Shown here in pieces: positions 1-9,502 of a stretch of 64,000 nucleotides of DNA. Each line of letters starts with the position of its first letter. Position 1 is the stretch's first letter. Made by a program: the position numbers and the translations under genes. Location of the stretch: positions 25,465,736 through 25,529,735 of the forward strand of contig NC_051433.1 of the NCBI RefSeq assembly GCF_001649575.2. The letters run 5' to 3'. Origin of the DNA: Kryptolebias marmoratus. Taxonomy: Eukaryota; Chordata; Actinopteri; Cyprinodontiformes; Rivulidae. The notes beneath the pieces were generated by a model that had not been told where the DNA came from, did not search any database, and saw nothing but the letters and a program-made list of their open reading frames with translations.

Positions 1-144
1 CTGACCCGCCCGTGGAGCTGAGGCGGCGGCGTCAGGCTGACCCGCCCGTGGAGCTGAGGCGGCGGCGTCAGGCTGATCCGCCCGTGGAGCTGAGGCGGCG
101 GTGTCAGACTGACCTGCCCGTGGAGCAGAGGCGACGTCGACTCC
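1..144. repeat. 36-bp GC-rich tandem repeat, four units
   Basis: Units start at 1, 37, 73 and 109. The first two are identical, the third has a few substitutions and the fourth is more diverged. The unit length is a multiple of three, so on the minus strand the array encodes a 12-residue repeat (P/S-D-A/T-A-A-S-A-P-R-A-G/D-Q) inside the retroelement ORF. The array is cut by the window start. Confidence 0.9.
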
Positions 145-1086
145 CCCTGGAGTGGCCTGGCGAAGAGCGATAATCTCAACCTCCTCAGGAGATCTGGAGA
201 GCTCTGCGGACAGAGCTGGTGGCGTGGCTGAGAGCAGAGCTGGTGGCGTGGCTGAGAGCGGAGCTGGAGAGACAGTACCTGGGACCAGAGAGACTGTGAC
301 CGGGGCTGGGGAAACTGTGAGCGGTTCTAGAGAGGTGGTTGGTTTGGGTGCATTGAGCAATTGTTCTTTTAACCGGGTTATTTCATTAAAGAAGTTCATG
401 AACATGGGAATGTGTAAAAGTCCAGTTCGTGACAGGAGGATGTTTTCAATGATGTTGCAGGTGAGAATATTGTGATTTAGTCCTGAATTATTTTTTAAGG
501 AAGTAAACAGTCTTTGAATTTGTGATAAAATGTCCAGGAGTTCTGTGTGGGTTATTTCAGCCAGAGGAGACGAGGTAGCGGAGGATGCCAGAAGAGACGT
601 AGGAGCAGATGGTGTGACCTTGGTGACAGACAGAGAGAACGTGGAGGCAGTCATGGCCAGGGATGACGTGGAGTCGATCGCGGTTGGAGAAAGCGTGGAG
701 GTGGTTGCTTCGGCCGGAACGGGCTTGATGGCTGAAGCTGACGGTGAAAACCTTGTGGATGTCGTGACTGGTGGGCGCGTGGTGCTCGCCGTAGCCGGTG
801 GAGACGTGGGGAGTGCCGCTGCCGACGAAGACGTGGAAGCTGCTGCGGCCGATGGAGATGTGGTAGCCGTCGTGGCTGACAGAGGCATGAAGTTGGCCGC
901 ATATGGTGCCCTTTTTCGCCGACGGCGACCGCGAGGCATGGTGGAGTCCGCAGCAGATTGATGAAGTCCATCCGGGATGCTAAGCGGGTGCTGTCTCCGC
1001 AGCTCCCAAAGGATCTGTTGTTTCTCTTCTGCGGAGAGAGCAACACCGGGACTGACGTCTGCTGGGTTCTGGTACGACTGGATCAT
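1..1086 (-). CDS. LTR-retrotransposon ORF, gag-position, C-terminus cut by window edge
   Basis: Read on the minus strand from the ATG at 1086-1084, this frame stays open for 362 codons and leaves the window at base 1. An in-frame ATG at 1134-1132 lies inside the LTR, just after a TAA, so the frame is open for 378 codons from there. I prefer 1086 because it is the first ATG after the LTR end. The N-terminus (MIQSYQNPADVSPGVAL) is followed by a basic cluster (RGRRRRKR), then an Ala/Ser/Thr/Pro-rich stretch, then a less biased segment with hydrophobic heptad-like spacing (ELLDILSQIQRLFTSL and MFMNFFNEITRLKEQLL). After that come short repeats of the type LSATPPA and 12-residue repeats of the type PDAAASAPRAGQ. 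Its place directly after an LTR suggests a gag-like structural protein, but I see no zinc knuckle or protease in the visible part. Function is inferred from position only. Confidence 0.7.
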   Translation of the reverse strand, partial: MIQSYQNPADVSPGVALSAEEKQQILWELRRQHPLSIPDGLHQSAADSTMPRGRRRRKRAPYAANFMPLSATTATTSPSAAAASTSSSAAALPTSPPATASTTRPPVTTSTRFSPSASAIKPVPAEATTSTLSPTAIDSTSSLAMTASTFSLSVTKVTPSAPTSLLASSATSSPLAEITHTELLDILSQIQRLFTSLKNNSGLNHNILTCNIIENILLSRTGLLHIPMFMNFFNEITRLKEQLLNAPKPTTSLEPLTVSPAPVTVSLVPGTVSPAPLSATPPALLSATPPALSAELSRSPEEVEIIALRQATPGGVDVASAPRAGQSDTAASAPRADQPDAAASAPRAGQPDAAASAPRAGQ

Positions 1087-1240
1087 TCTGTCAGAAGGCG
1101 GAGAGATGGCAGCGAACCCAGAACGCAGACGCATGGTTTAAAGGAACGAAAATTACTTTATTAACTAAAAATGACAAACAAAAAGGCTGGCGTGGCAGCA
1201 AAACAAACATTAACTCAATCCAAAACGAGATGCACGGCAA

Positions 1241-1375
1241 GACATGGCATGGCATGGCATGGCANNNNNNNNNNNNNNNNNNNNNNNNNNNNNNNNNNNN
1301 NNNNNNNNNNNNNNNNNNNNNNNNNNNNNNNNNNNNNNNNNNNNNNNNNNNNNNNNNNNNNNNNNNNNNNNNNNN
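1241..1375. repeat. (ATGGC)n microsatellite running into a 111-N assembly gap
   Basis: About five ATGGC units at 1241-1264 lead directly into 111 N (1265-1375). The gap is probably a collapsed or unsequenced pentanucleotide array inside the LTR, so its true length is unknown. Apparent reading frames through the N run are meaningless. Confidence 0.85.
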
Positions 1376-1530
1376 AGGTGATTGGAAAGTGGACACAGGT
1401 GAAGCAATTAACCAGACTAGAGACAGGTGTAGATGGGCGTGGCAGGAAGGCAAAAGAGTGACTGGGGAGGAGTGAATAGTGACAGCAAACATGAACAGGA
1501 AAAACTAAACTGAAACAATAACTCAAACCA

Positions 1531-1630
1531 AAACAAGACAATAATCAAAACAACAAACTGAAAATACCAAACTATGACAGAAACAAGACAATAATCAAAA
1601 CAACAAACTGAAAATACCAAAACTATGACA
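1531..1630. repeat. 50-bp tandem duplication at the LTR outer end
   Basis: Bases 1531-1580 and 1581-1630 are the same 50-bp unit with only an end difference, each finishing in ACTATGACA or ACTATGACAG. The duplication ends exactly at the outer boundary of the LTR. Confidence 0.9.
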
Positions 1631-1635
1631 GACTG

Positions 1636-1939
1636 TCATATACAATTGAGTAACTTTTGGATTTAACCCAGTTTAAGATGGCTGCCACAGCTAATCAACA
1701 GTAGCCAACTCAAAAATGGCTGTAATTTAATAAATGTTGCATATATTAAGCTGAAACATGGTGTGATGAAAGACAAAAGTCATTCGTAACGCATAGTCCA
1801 AGTTCTCCACATTGTGCGCCATCTTTGCCTAATTCTTTGGCATTGACTATTGGTGTCAATTGTCTGTTAAAAAAATATTTTATAAACCACAGTACAGATT
1901 TTAGGGAAACTTTCGGAAAGTAATCACTGGATGTACATC
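1636..1939 (+). repeat. Family A repeat, first part of a nested pair
   Basis: This is a degenerate copy of the unclassified repeat that recurs throughout the window. Diagnostic blocks are the taacttttggatttaacc type, AAGATGGCTGCCACAGCT and, at the right, the start of a second copy (kaaatatyttatraacca type, then ttcggaaagtaatcactgg). The second copy is interrupted at 1939 by a DNA transposon and resumes at 2650. Confidence 0.7.
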
Positions 1940-2649
1940 CATACCTGCCAATATTTAAAAATTGAAAAGAGGGATAGGTGCGCGTGAGAGCATGCCTCCC
2001 CGGGAAAAATTTTTAAAACAGCAGTTGAAAAGTGCTATTTCCTGCATTTTGGAGCTAGAACTTTAGAAAAAGAGAGTTGCTTATGGGTCACTTTTATGCC
2101 ATGAAAAGTTCAACACCCTACTATATACAACTAGTATTATGTACTGAAGTAAGATTTTAAAATCATGCTGTTAACTATCAACCTATTGTGTAAGATGTGT
2201 ATAAGAAAAATAGACTGATAACAACTTCACCAATGTCCATACCGTATGCATGCTAAGTTTCATATTTCTTTTCTGTGTGCACTTACTTTCTGTGTGATCC
2301 TAACAAAATCACTCTTCCATAGCAAAAACCACGATAGTTTCACTTTTCAAGAAGTTTTCTATTCACTCAGCTGAAAATCAATAATGGCGGCTGTTTACAG
2401 TGGTGGCGCAGGCGCATTATTGAGCCAAGCCAGACTGACTAGCTGCTTGCTCATTAATATTCATGAGGCACTTAGCCCAGGCAATGTGCTGCCGCCTGGT
2501 GGAGATATTGGTGTTAACAAAAACAAAAAAGTTTGACAGCTGTCCAAATCAGGATATTTGGCTATCCCGCGGCGCCTAAGGCGGGATGCGGGTCAGGGGG
2601 GCTGAAAATCGGGACTATCCCGCCCAAATCGGGTGAGTTGGCAGGTATG
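1940..2649. mobile_element. Nonautonomous TIR DNA transposon inserted in family A repeat
   Basis: The left end CATACCTGCCAA and the right end TTGGCAGGTATG are exact inverted complements of 12 bp. The 7-mer GTACATC flanks both sides (1933-1939 and 2650-2656), a target-site duplication of 7 bp, or 8 bp with one mismatch. If the insert is removed, the flanking family A sequence becomes continuous. No transposase frame is visible, so this is a nonautonomous copy. TIR and duplication length suit a hAT-like or related superfamily, which I cannot fix by eye. Confidence 0.8.
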
Positions 2650-2990
2650 GTACATCTACAGCTTATTAACTTTTGGCGTCAACCCAATTCAAGATGGCTG
2701 CCACAGCTAGTTGACCTTAGCAATCACAAAAATGGCTATAACTTGGTCAATTTTAAACATACTGAGCTTAATTTGGTGTGGTAGTCGCTGAGAGCCATCC
2801 TCAACACATTGGCTAAGCACTAAAAGATTTAACAAGATTGCACAAGATTGCACATGAAGTCATTTACAAAGTTTGCCCAAAATGATTATAACCCTCTTTT
2901 TCTTCTCACAATAACGTGAGCTTAGCTGGAAACTCTAGCATGGAAGGTGGTGAGCGATATACATTCCTTCAAGGGGTGCAAGGTTCTTAA
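2650..2990 (+). repeat. Family A repeat, continuation after the insertion
   Basis: It continues the copy broken at 1939: the taacttttggcgtcaaccc type, AAGATGGCTGCCACAGCT, the ggctataacttggtcaattt type, ACTGAGCTTAATTTGGTGTG, then a duplicated GATTGCACAAGATTGCAC block and ATACATTCCTTCAAGG at the 3' end. Confidence 0.75.
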
Positions 2991-3925
2991 TTTTTAATAT
3001 AAATGAGCTTTTTCTGCTTAATAGTTTCAGTTTGTTTTCGCTGACTTCATGTTTTTCAAACAGTTAACCAGTATCACTGTTCTCATGTAATTATCTACAA
3101 AAACCACACGCATTTCTTAAAATAGTGTTCTTTTTTTTCTCATGTGGGCACAAATTTATCTAATTGTATGAAAGCCTGAAAAAACAAGGGGAAGGGTTTT
3201 AATCTAGTAGCTGAAATAAGGACTGATGTGCGCCTAAGTCATAGCGCCCAGCAGATGCTACAGAGCCTGTAAGCATAGATGATATTTTTCCAGCCTGGAG
3301 GTGAATGTCTCTGAACAGTCAATTTCCTCCCGCATAAAGGAGCCTAAATGTTCGTCAATATAAGCTCCATGCGCCTACTGAAATCCAAGCACAGCTCTGG
3401 CATTGCCAAACTAATCAGAACATGTGTTTTATTTGTATTTTTAGCTGTTTTTCATGTTAAAAAAAAGGGGGGGGTCTTGATATTTGTGTTTGCAAAGCAG
3501 AAGGTGCAAAAAAAAAAAATCATCTCTGAACATTTTTGCTACAGAGTCATTCATCTAGGCTGTCAGGATGAGTGGAAACACAGCGGAGACTGATCCAAAG
3601 AAAACAACTGTTTCAAAACAAGTCGTTTTTATGTAGCCGTCCTCACAATGCAAAACTGAAATAATTTGTTTTCCTAGACCGTTGTCATTTTGTTTCTTTT
3701 TCTTTATTTTATCCTCAAGCAGTTTGTGGCTGAATTCCTTCAAGCTTTAGAGGATTTAAAGCACATAAGTGAGACAGAAACTTAATTTGTTCCTTAAGGA
3801 TTTTCAATACTTCTACTTGTTCTTTTTTTCTGCTTTCCTACGCATTGACTTGAACACTTTTGTAATCTTTTTGCCTTTTACTAAAGTTTTTATATTTGTG
3901 TGTCTGAATTGTTAGGGCTTTTCAG
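2991..3925 (+). other. Contactin intron, no feature seen
   Basis: AT-rich sequence leading to the polypyrimidine tract and AG at 3924-3925. The missing exon for the first half of Ig6 was looked for here and not found, so it should lie upstream of the window. Confidence 0.6.
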
Positions 3926-4033
3926 GTGACCTGATGGTGAGGAACATTCAGCTGAGGCATTCTGGGAAATATGTGTGTATGGTGAACACTGAGGTGGACA
4001 CAGTGTCTGCAGCAGCTGATTTAATTGTCAGAG
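3926..4033 (+). CDS. cntn5: Contactin exon: C-terminal half of Ig domain 6
   Basis: The acceptor TTTTCAG ends at 3925 and the donor GTAGGC starts at 4034. The exon is 108 bp, phase 1 to phase 1. It encodes [20 protein letters not shown] and continues [17 protein letters not shown]. It carries the Y-x-C motif of the last Ig beta strands (the second disulfide cysteine) and ends at the Ig6-FnIII linker. An (AT)n run begins about 30 bp after the donor. Confidence 0.9.
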
Positions 4034-4061
4034 GTAGGCGTTTTCCTTACTAACTCCTTTC

Positions 4062-4064
<3 letters not shown>

Positions 4065-4112
<48 letters not shown>
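4065..4112. repeat. (AT)n microsatellite
   Basis: Uninterrupted AT dinucleotides in the first contactin intron. Confidence 0.95.
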
Positions 4113-4115
<3 letters not shown>

Positions 4116-4309
4116 CAATAATTTTACACTAATAACATTGTTTTACATCTAAAACCTAAAGTGTGATTTATTTATTTTAAAAGCAGTATTTTAGGTTGTC
4201 TTAATGATCATCATGAGCATTTAAAAGCAGTTTAAGTCTATAGCAGCATAACCAAGGGATAGCTCCGGAAACCCAAGCCAACATTAACTATAGTTAGGAG
4301 GATCATATT

Positions 4310-5020
4310 TAGATCATAGATCATATTTATCCAGTTTTAGCTTCTCTCCATTGGCTCCCTGTCAAATTCAGAATATAATTTAAAATCTTACTCCTCAAGA
4401 TTCAAGATTGTTTATTGTCATATGCACGTAGCACAGGGCAACAATGCAATGAAATGCTTTGGATAAGAAGGACCGTACAACTCGCAGGAAGTACTAATAG
4501 CATGCAATATAGAGTAAGGAATAAGTAGAGTAAGAAAGAGTAAGAAGAGTAAGAAATATTTACAAGGTTCACAGGATATGTGAGGGGAATATACACATAT
4601 GTAGTGGTGCAGGTGGCATTAATAAAAAGATATAAATGGTAATCGCAGATTGAGATGTTATTCGTATTGCACTTGGTTATTACTCCTAACATACAAAGTT
4701 CTACACAACCAAGCTCCAAACTTATATTAAAAATCTTACTGTTACATATTTTCCTAACAGAGCACTTTGTTCTGACTGCAGGTTTACTTTTGGTTCCTAG
4801 AGTTTCTAAAAGTAGAACAGGAGGCAGAGCTTTTAGTTTTCAGGCTCCTCTCTTGTGGAACCAACTTCCAGTTTCTGTCTGTGAGGCTGACACCATTTCT
4901 ACTTTCAAGACTAGGCTTACATTTTTCCGATTTGATAAATCCTCTCATCAGAGCTCTGGCACCAGCATTTTGGATCAACTGAAGACTTTTTACAGAGTGT
5001 TTTGGACACCCAGATAATAA
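4310..5020 (+). mobile_element. L2-type LINE fragment (RT C-terminal tail), interrupted
   Basis: Conceptual translation around 4335-4395 gives HWLPVKFRI-like residues. After a roughly 290-bp insert, it resumes near 4685 with TYKVLHNQAPN-like residues, then VPRVSKSRTGGRAFSFQAPL and LLWNQLPVSV, then TFKTRL. This is the characteristic C-terminal end of fish L2-type reverse transcriptase proteins. Frameshifts are present, so it is a dead fragment, in the same orientation as the contactin gene. Confidence 0.7.
4396..4685 (-). mobile_element. SINE- or LINE-tail-like insert nested in the L2 fragment
   Basis: This block begins with TCAAGATTGTTTATTGTCAT and separates two halves of one L2 reading frame. 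The opening resembles a common fish retroposon 3' end read in reverse orientation. The exact borders and family are uncertain. Confidence 0.45.
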
Positions 5021-5170
5021 AGAATTACAATAGTCCAGACTAAAAGTAATAAATGCATGCATCATTTTGAGACAAGATGTTTCTAATTTCAGTGATATTA
5101 CGCAGGTGGAGAAAAATGCTTCTGGGGACATTTTTGATGTTAAAAATAAATACTTGCATTCAACTAAGTT
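4950..5170. mobile_element. Second LINE-associated repeat fragment
   Basis: The stretch with ATTACAATAGTCCAGACTAA, AATGCATGCATCA and GAGACAAGATGTTTCTAAT matches, from memory, a dispersed fish repeat often found beside L2 tails. It has no usable frame. Confidence 0.4.
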
Positions 5171-5171
5171 G

Positions 5172-5189
5172 AACCCTAACCCTAACCCT
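5172..5189. repeat. Short interstitial telomere-like repeat, (AACCCT)3
   Basis: Three perfect AACCCT units within the first sizeable intron. Confidence 0.85.
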
Positions 5190-5320
5190 TTGGACAGTAA
5201 AAACTTCTTACTTAAGAACACCAACTTGTCATCATGGCTGAGATTTTAGAGAGGACTAACAGCAGGTTCTAATCTTTCTTTTGAGTTGAAAACACGTTTC
5301 CAGGCCATCACAGTGTTGAG

Positions 5321-5411
5321 TATCCATCCATCCATCCATCCATCCATCCATCCATCCATCCATCCATCCATCCATCCATCCATCCATCCATCCATCCATC
5401 CATCCATCCAT
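5321..5411. repeat. (CATC)n microsatellite
   Basis: About 90 bp of pure CATC/TGGA tetranucleotide. It abuts the reverse-oriented SINE-like block at 5412-5545 and looks like that element's 3' tail. The long SIHP and WMDG repeat frames across it are artefacts. Confidence 0.95.
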
Positions 5412-5545
5412 TTTCTTTACCCCCCTCTCCTTTTCGAGTCGCAAGGAGTCACTATGCGAAAGGTGGGGGACATCCTGGACAGGTTGCAAGTCCATCACAG
5501 GGACACGTGGAGACAAACAACCATTCATGCTCTCACTCACTCCTA
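5412..5545 (-). mobile_element. Fish SINE/LINE-tail fragment with TGGA tail
   Basis: The blocks CATCCTGGACAGGTTGCAAG and GTCCATCACAGGGACAC, then GAGACAAACAACCATTCATG, form the conserved 3' part of a very common fish retroposon in reverse orientation. The same module, in forward orientation, precedes the (GGAT)n array at 25418. Confidence 0.6.
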
Positions 5546-6375
5546 GCTTGTGGCTATCTTCAAAAAACAAAAGAAAAAACAAACTGCACATGTAGAAAGT
5601 GCTCTTTTTTTCCTTCAAAATAAAAGTTGCATTGTCTTTGTCACCCTGATGATTTTCCACACTGGCTTTCATTCTTTCCTGTGTTCCGTCTCTTCAGCTC
5701 AGATACTGTTTGGCCCAGAACCTCAGTGTTTACAATTGTGTCTGCATCGTGTCAGGGCTGACAGAGTATCAGCAAGGCAAATGTAGAAAAGGAGTAAGAG
5801 GAAAGAAAAGGAGAGCACTGATTGAGTTGTATGATTAAACTGATCACTAATATCTGGCCTCATTAGTGATTCTTTCTTGTTTTGATAAATTTTGTATTAT
5901 GTAGGATGTTTGGTACCACCCAGGCAGTCGATTACCTTTTTTTTTACTGTCTAAAGGCAGAGAAAACCGCTATTGGCGCTAACCCTTTCTTTCCAAGGCC
6001 TGTCAGTTGAATGTGTTTCATATTTAATAGTAGTTATTTGAACACTGTTGCTCTGATTGCTCATGTTTTTTTTCTCTACTTTTGTCTTTAAAAGAAAAAT
6101 AAAATCAGTAACACACTTCCCATTCGCAACACAGATGTTCTCACTGCTACCATAAAAGTACATGGTGCAGGTAAATGAATTTTATTATTTAGTATAAATA
6201 CGTTTCCCCCATGCTGCAGAAGGATGGGCCAAAAAGAAATAAAGGTTATTGGCATGATTACCCACACAAAATCTTGCTATTCATTAGCAGAACACTTTGG
6301 ACCACTAAGGCTTTTTACCAGCTAAGGACCTAATGAAATTGATGTAAAAGTCAATAAAAGGTAAATATTTCCTCA
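5546..6375 (+). other. Intron sequence, nothing assigned
   Basis: AT-rich non-repetitive-looking intron. I see no exon-like segment. Confidence 0.5.
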
Positions 6376-6379
6376 TGCG

Positions 6380-6590
6380 TACCACATTGTTAACTTAATA
6401 TCTGTAAAATTGACAGAGTTATAGCCATTTTTGTATTGGTTAATGTCGAATAGTTGTGGCAGCTATCTTGAACTGGACTTACTCTAAAAGTTAATCACTT
6501 GTAGATGTCAATCCAGTGATTACTTTCGAAGAGTTTCATTAAAATCCGTTCTGTGGTTCATGAGCTATTTTGCTAAAAACACAGACAAAT
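6380..6590 (-). repeat. Family A repeat, reverse orientation
   Basis: Diagnostic blocks in reverse: TTACTTTCGAAGAGTTTCATT, trimmed to GAGTTTCATTAAAATCC, TTCATGAGCTATTTTGCTAA, AGTTAATCACTTGTAGATGT and ATATCTGTAAAATTGACAGA. Confidence 0.8.
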
Positions 6591-8500
6591 GAACACATGC
6601 ACATACATACAGGCACAAAAACATTATTGCTCCAATCTCACTTTCAGTGGTGGGTGATAAGAAATTATACAGGGCCACCAAAACAAATGACTGTCTGTCT
6701 GATTTTTAGATTTATTCAAAGCAAAAATTCAACGAAGAAGAAACTACTGCAAAACAGAGAAAGAAATCTTGGTCAAAATATACATCAATGTGTAGTTTGG
6801 TCAAGAATAGTGTGCTATGAATTTTGGTATCAGTACATCATTTCTGCATACATGAAATCTGCAACCAGCAACAAAAACAAACAAACAGCAAAATATTTTC
6901 CTCATAGATATCAACCGGATTTTGTCAAAAGAAGTGGGAAAACCCAGTCGTCTTTGTTAGTTCAATAGCCCATGTATACTTCAAAGTACAAACATCAGTT
7001 AAAGTTTAAATGGGTCACTGGAAGGTGGACTTTAAAAGGCAAAACTGCCAACTTGATATCTTTAACAGTTTTGTTACAATTGCAGATTAAATTTTTCATG
7101 ATATTTGGAAAAAAAAACTTTCACACAATGGTTAACTTAGAGTATGATGATGTGATGAACTTTTGGACTGGCTAAAGGTTTTACAGACTCTTATTTTCAT
7201 GGACTTTACACTCCGTATGCACTTGGACATGTTTGTCTTCCTTCACTAAGAGTGTTTTGCTGCTACAGGACTTGTGGTTTTCTCTGAGCTCAGAACTTTC
7301 TCTTCAAATCTGAAAGGATAGGGTCTTTTAAGTTGTTATATATCTTCCACATAAAACACTTTAGGCACATAAAACTTTGCATGTGTGATGAACAGATGTT
7401 TCTGCTACTTAAAGTTCAGGAACTTTTTCAATATGATTTATAGTTTTGTACAGTAAATGGGCAATTGAGTTTTATACTTGTGTTTCAGCCCTGTGTTAGT
7501 AGTTTAAGGGCAAGTGTTTTTCATTTTTTCAATATTTGTAACATTGTTTATCATAAACCTCAAATTTGAAATGTAAGATGTTATCTCAGAATTATGTAAT
7601 GACCCCCACTTGATGCTTCATGACCTGCAGAGAGGTCATGTATGCTCTTGTAATGTTTTCAATGCAGCTGCCACACTCCTTGCTGCAACTATCTACTCTG
7701 ACCATTTGGTTTACTAAATTAATTGCCTAAGATTGCATATTCTGAAACCCTATTTTTTCTTCATCTATTTCTGTATGTCCCCTACCATTAAAAAAAAAGT
7801 CAGTCCGTTACACATAGAAACTGCCTAATGAATATGGAGATGAAAGTTTAGGCCCAGTTTTTAAAAGGGAAAATAATATGTTGCCGGGCAGGTTCAGATT
7901 AGCAGAGCACTGCAATCTAGGCTGTGCAGTTTTTACATACAAATTCAGTGTTTATATGTGTAAGCTGAAACCAAGCATTTTTGATATTCAGTGATCTACC
8001 AGGAGCAGGAAGTCCCGCTGAGGGTGTAATGCTATTTTTACAGATTTACAGGGCTTAGCAGGAAATCTCGTATCAGCTTTCCAGCAGGCTGTTTGATCTC
8101 ATTAAAGCTTCTGCTAATTTCAGTGTAATTCCCAATAATAAAAAAAAAATTCTAAATCTTCAACATTAGTATTGACTCTTGTTTTAAATATCGTCTCATT
8201 CCACGTGTCTAGAATAGGCAAAGAGGGGTTTCTTTCTTTTGTTTTTCTTTGTACTTCTTACTTGCAGTATAGCAATGAATATAGTCAAACAAATGAACTG
8301 CTGTCCCAGCCAAAGTTTTGCTGTACAACAATCTTAAAACCAAAAAAAACTACTTAACTAGTCTAGTATAAATGATAAATTCATACAAAGTTCTAAATAT
8401 ATTCAGCTCTATATTCAGTTTTTTTTAAAACCTTATTTAGTGGCAAGTACTCAAAGTAGTAGTTGTAGTGTTTGTCTGTGTCAGTCTCTCATATATTTGT
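6591..8500 (+). other. Intron sequence, nothing assigned
   Basis: A long stretch of intron with no recognisable repeat or exon. It contains short poly-A and poly-T runs only. Confidence 0.5.
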
Positions 8501-8539
8501 GGAGGACTTATGTCCCTCTTTCCTTTCCGACATTGGTTT

Positions 8540-8850
8540 GCAGACATTCATTCATTCACAAGGTCCCACCACAGCATTTCAGTCCTTATGGGGTCTAGAC
8601 TTAGACTGGACCATTGCAACACCTTTATAATTTTCAAGAACAATCCCAGATTACTTTTTAGCGTTGTAGCCAGACTGTTGAAGAGTCATATCTCATTACC
8701 CCTATAACTCTCAGCAGCGATGACTTCATGAGATTCTTTTTAAATAAACTTGTTCCAATTAGAGAGTAAAATCACACCACCCTTCCTATCACCCTTCCTG
8801 CCACTGTTTCATTATCAAATGAAGCTTGTTGGAATGTTTGGAAGTGCTGT
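8540..8850 (+). mobile_element. LINE (L2/CR1-type) fragment
   Basis: In the + strand, SDDFMRFFLNKLVPIRE-like residues are encoded around 8718-8765, a segment typical of the linker before the reverse transcriptase in fish L2-type LINEs. Upstream, CTTAGACTGGACCATTGCAA resembles another dispersed fish repeat. Heavily decayed. Confidence 0.5.
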
Positions 8851-9502
8851 TATAACTCAATATGTGTTTGGACTGTTTTGTTTTTTTTGTTTGGTTTTTT
8901 GTCTTGTTGAGTTCTTCTAAACCTGACCCACATTGCACAGTCTTAGCTTGGGGTGAATTTGGTAAGACATCTACTCCTGGGAAGATTAGCAGTTGCCTTA
9001 ATTCTTTTTGCTTGTGAATAATATTCCTCGTGCTAGAATGACAGACTCCAAATTGTTTGGAATTTTTATTATTGCTATTTTTGTTCCCTCAGCTGAACTT
9101 TAGTACAGCAAGGTAAACAACTAGCATCCAGTGGCTTGCAACTCATTGAACTAGTCAGTCCCTTTTGTTTAACATATGAATTGGCCTCTGCTGTCTGTGG
9201 AAAAAGAATGCAAATAAAGACCCCTTTGAAACTGGCTTCAGTTTTTAGAAGCAGATGCTAAAACCTTTTAGACCACCTGGTATTTTTTTTTTCTTTCTAG
9301 CATCTGCAGGAGCTTAATTGGAAACATTTTACTCTCACTTAACACAATTTCCTGTGTCACCTGACCTCAGCTGATGTCACATTAAAAAAAAGTTTTAATG
9401 ACTACAAAACTGGTAATAGACATTTTAATACAAAACTAAACTAATGGAAGCACAAGAGCTATGCAACCTATTCTGATATTGGAGATGGAACCTCATTGTT
9501 TA

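Larger units (their letters stand above)
1089..1630 (-). mobile_element. LTR of the minus-strand retrotransposon (5' LTR)
   Basis: On the minus strand the segment runs from TGTCATAG at 1630 to TTCTGACA at 1089, the TG...CA form expected of an LTR. It contains AATAAA-type signals shortly before the ORF, and the ORF starts immediately after its end. It shares several blocks with the solo LTR at 59828-60274, including CCACGCCCATCT near the middle and GTCTGCGTTCTGGGTT near the 3' end, which supports the LTR call. The partner LTR and the target-site duplication lie outside the window. An assembly gap of 111 N sits inside it. Confidence 0.75.

Noticed and set aside
530..961. 143-codon + strand ORF
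   Set aside because: It is the antisense shadow of the minus-strand retroelement ORF, which is longer and directly follows an LTR.
651..1046. 131-codon minus-strand ORF
   Set aside because: It overlaps the longer open minus-strand frame in another phase; the low-complexity GC-rich sequence keeps several frames open.
1091..1541. Reading frames that include long runs of X
   Set aside because: They span the 111-N assembly gap inside the LTR.
2991..3925. Search for the first half of contactin Ig6
   Set aside because: No segment with the needed cysteine and tryptophan motif and phase-1 donor was found, so it is taken to be upstream.
5256..5672. Long frames with WMDG or SIHP repeats over the CATC array (also at 25332-25585)
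   Set aside because: They are translations of a tetranucleotide microsatellite and of retroposon tails, not genes.
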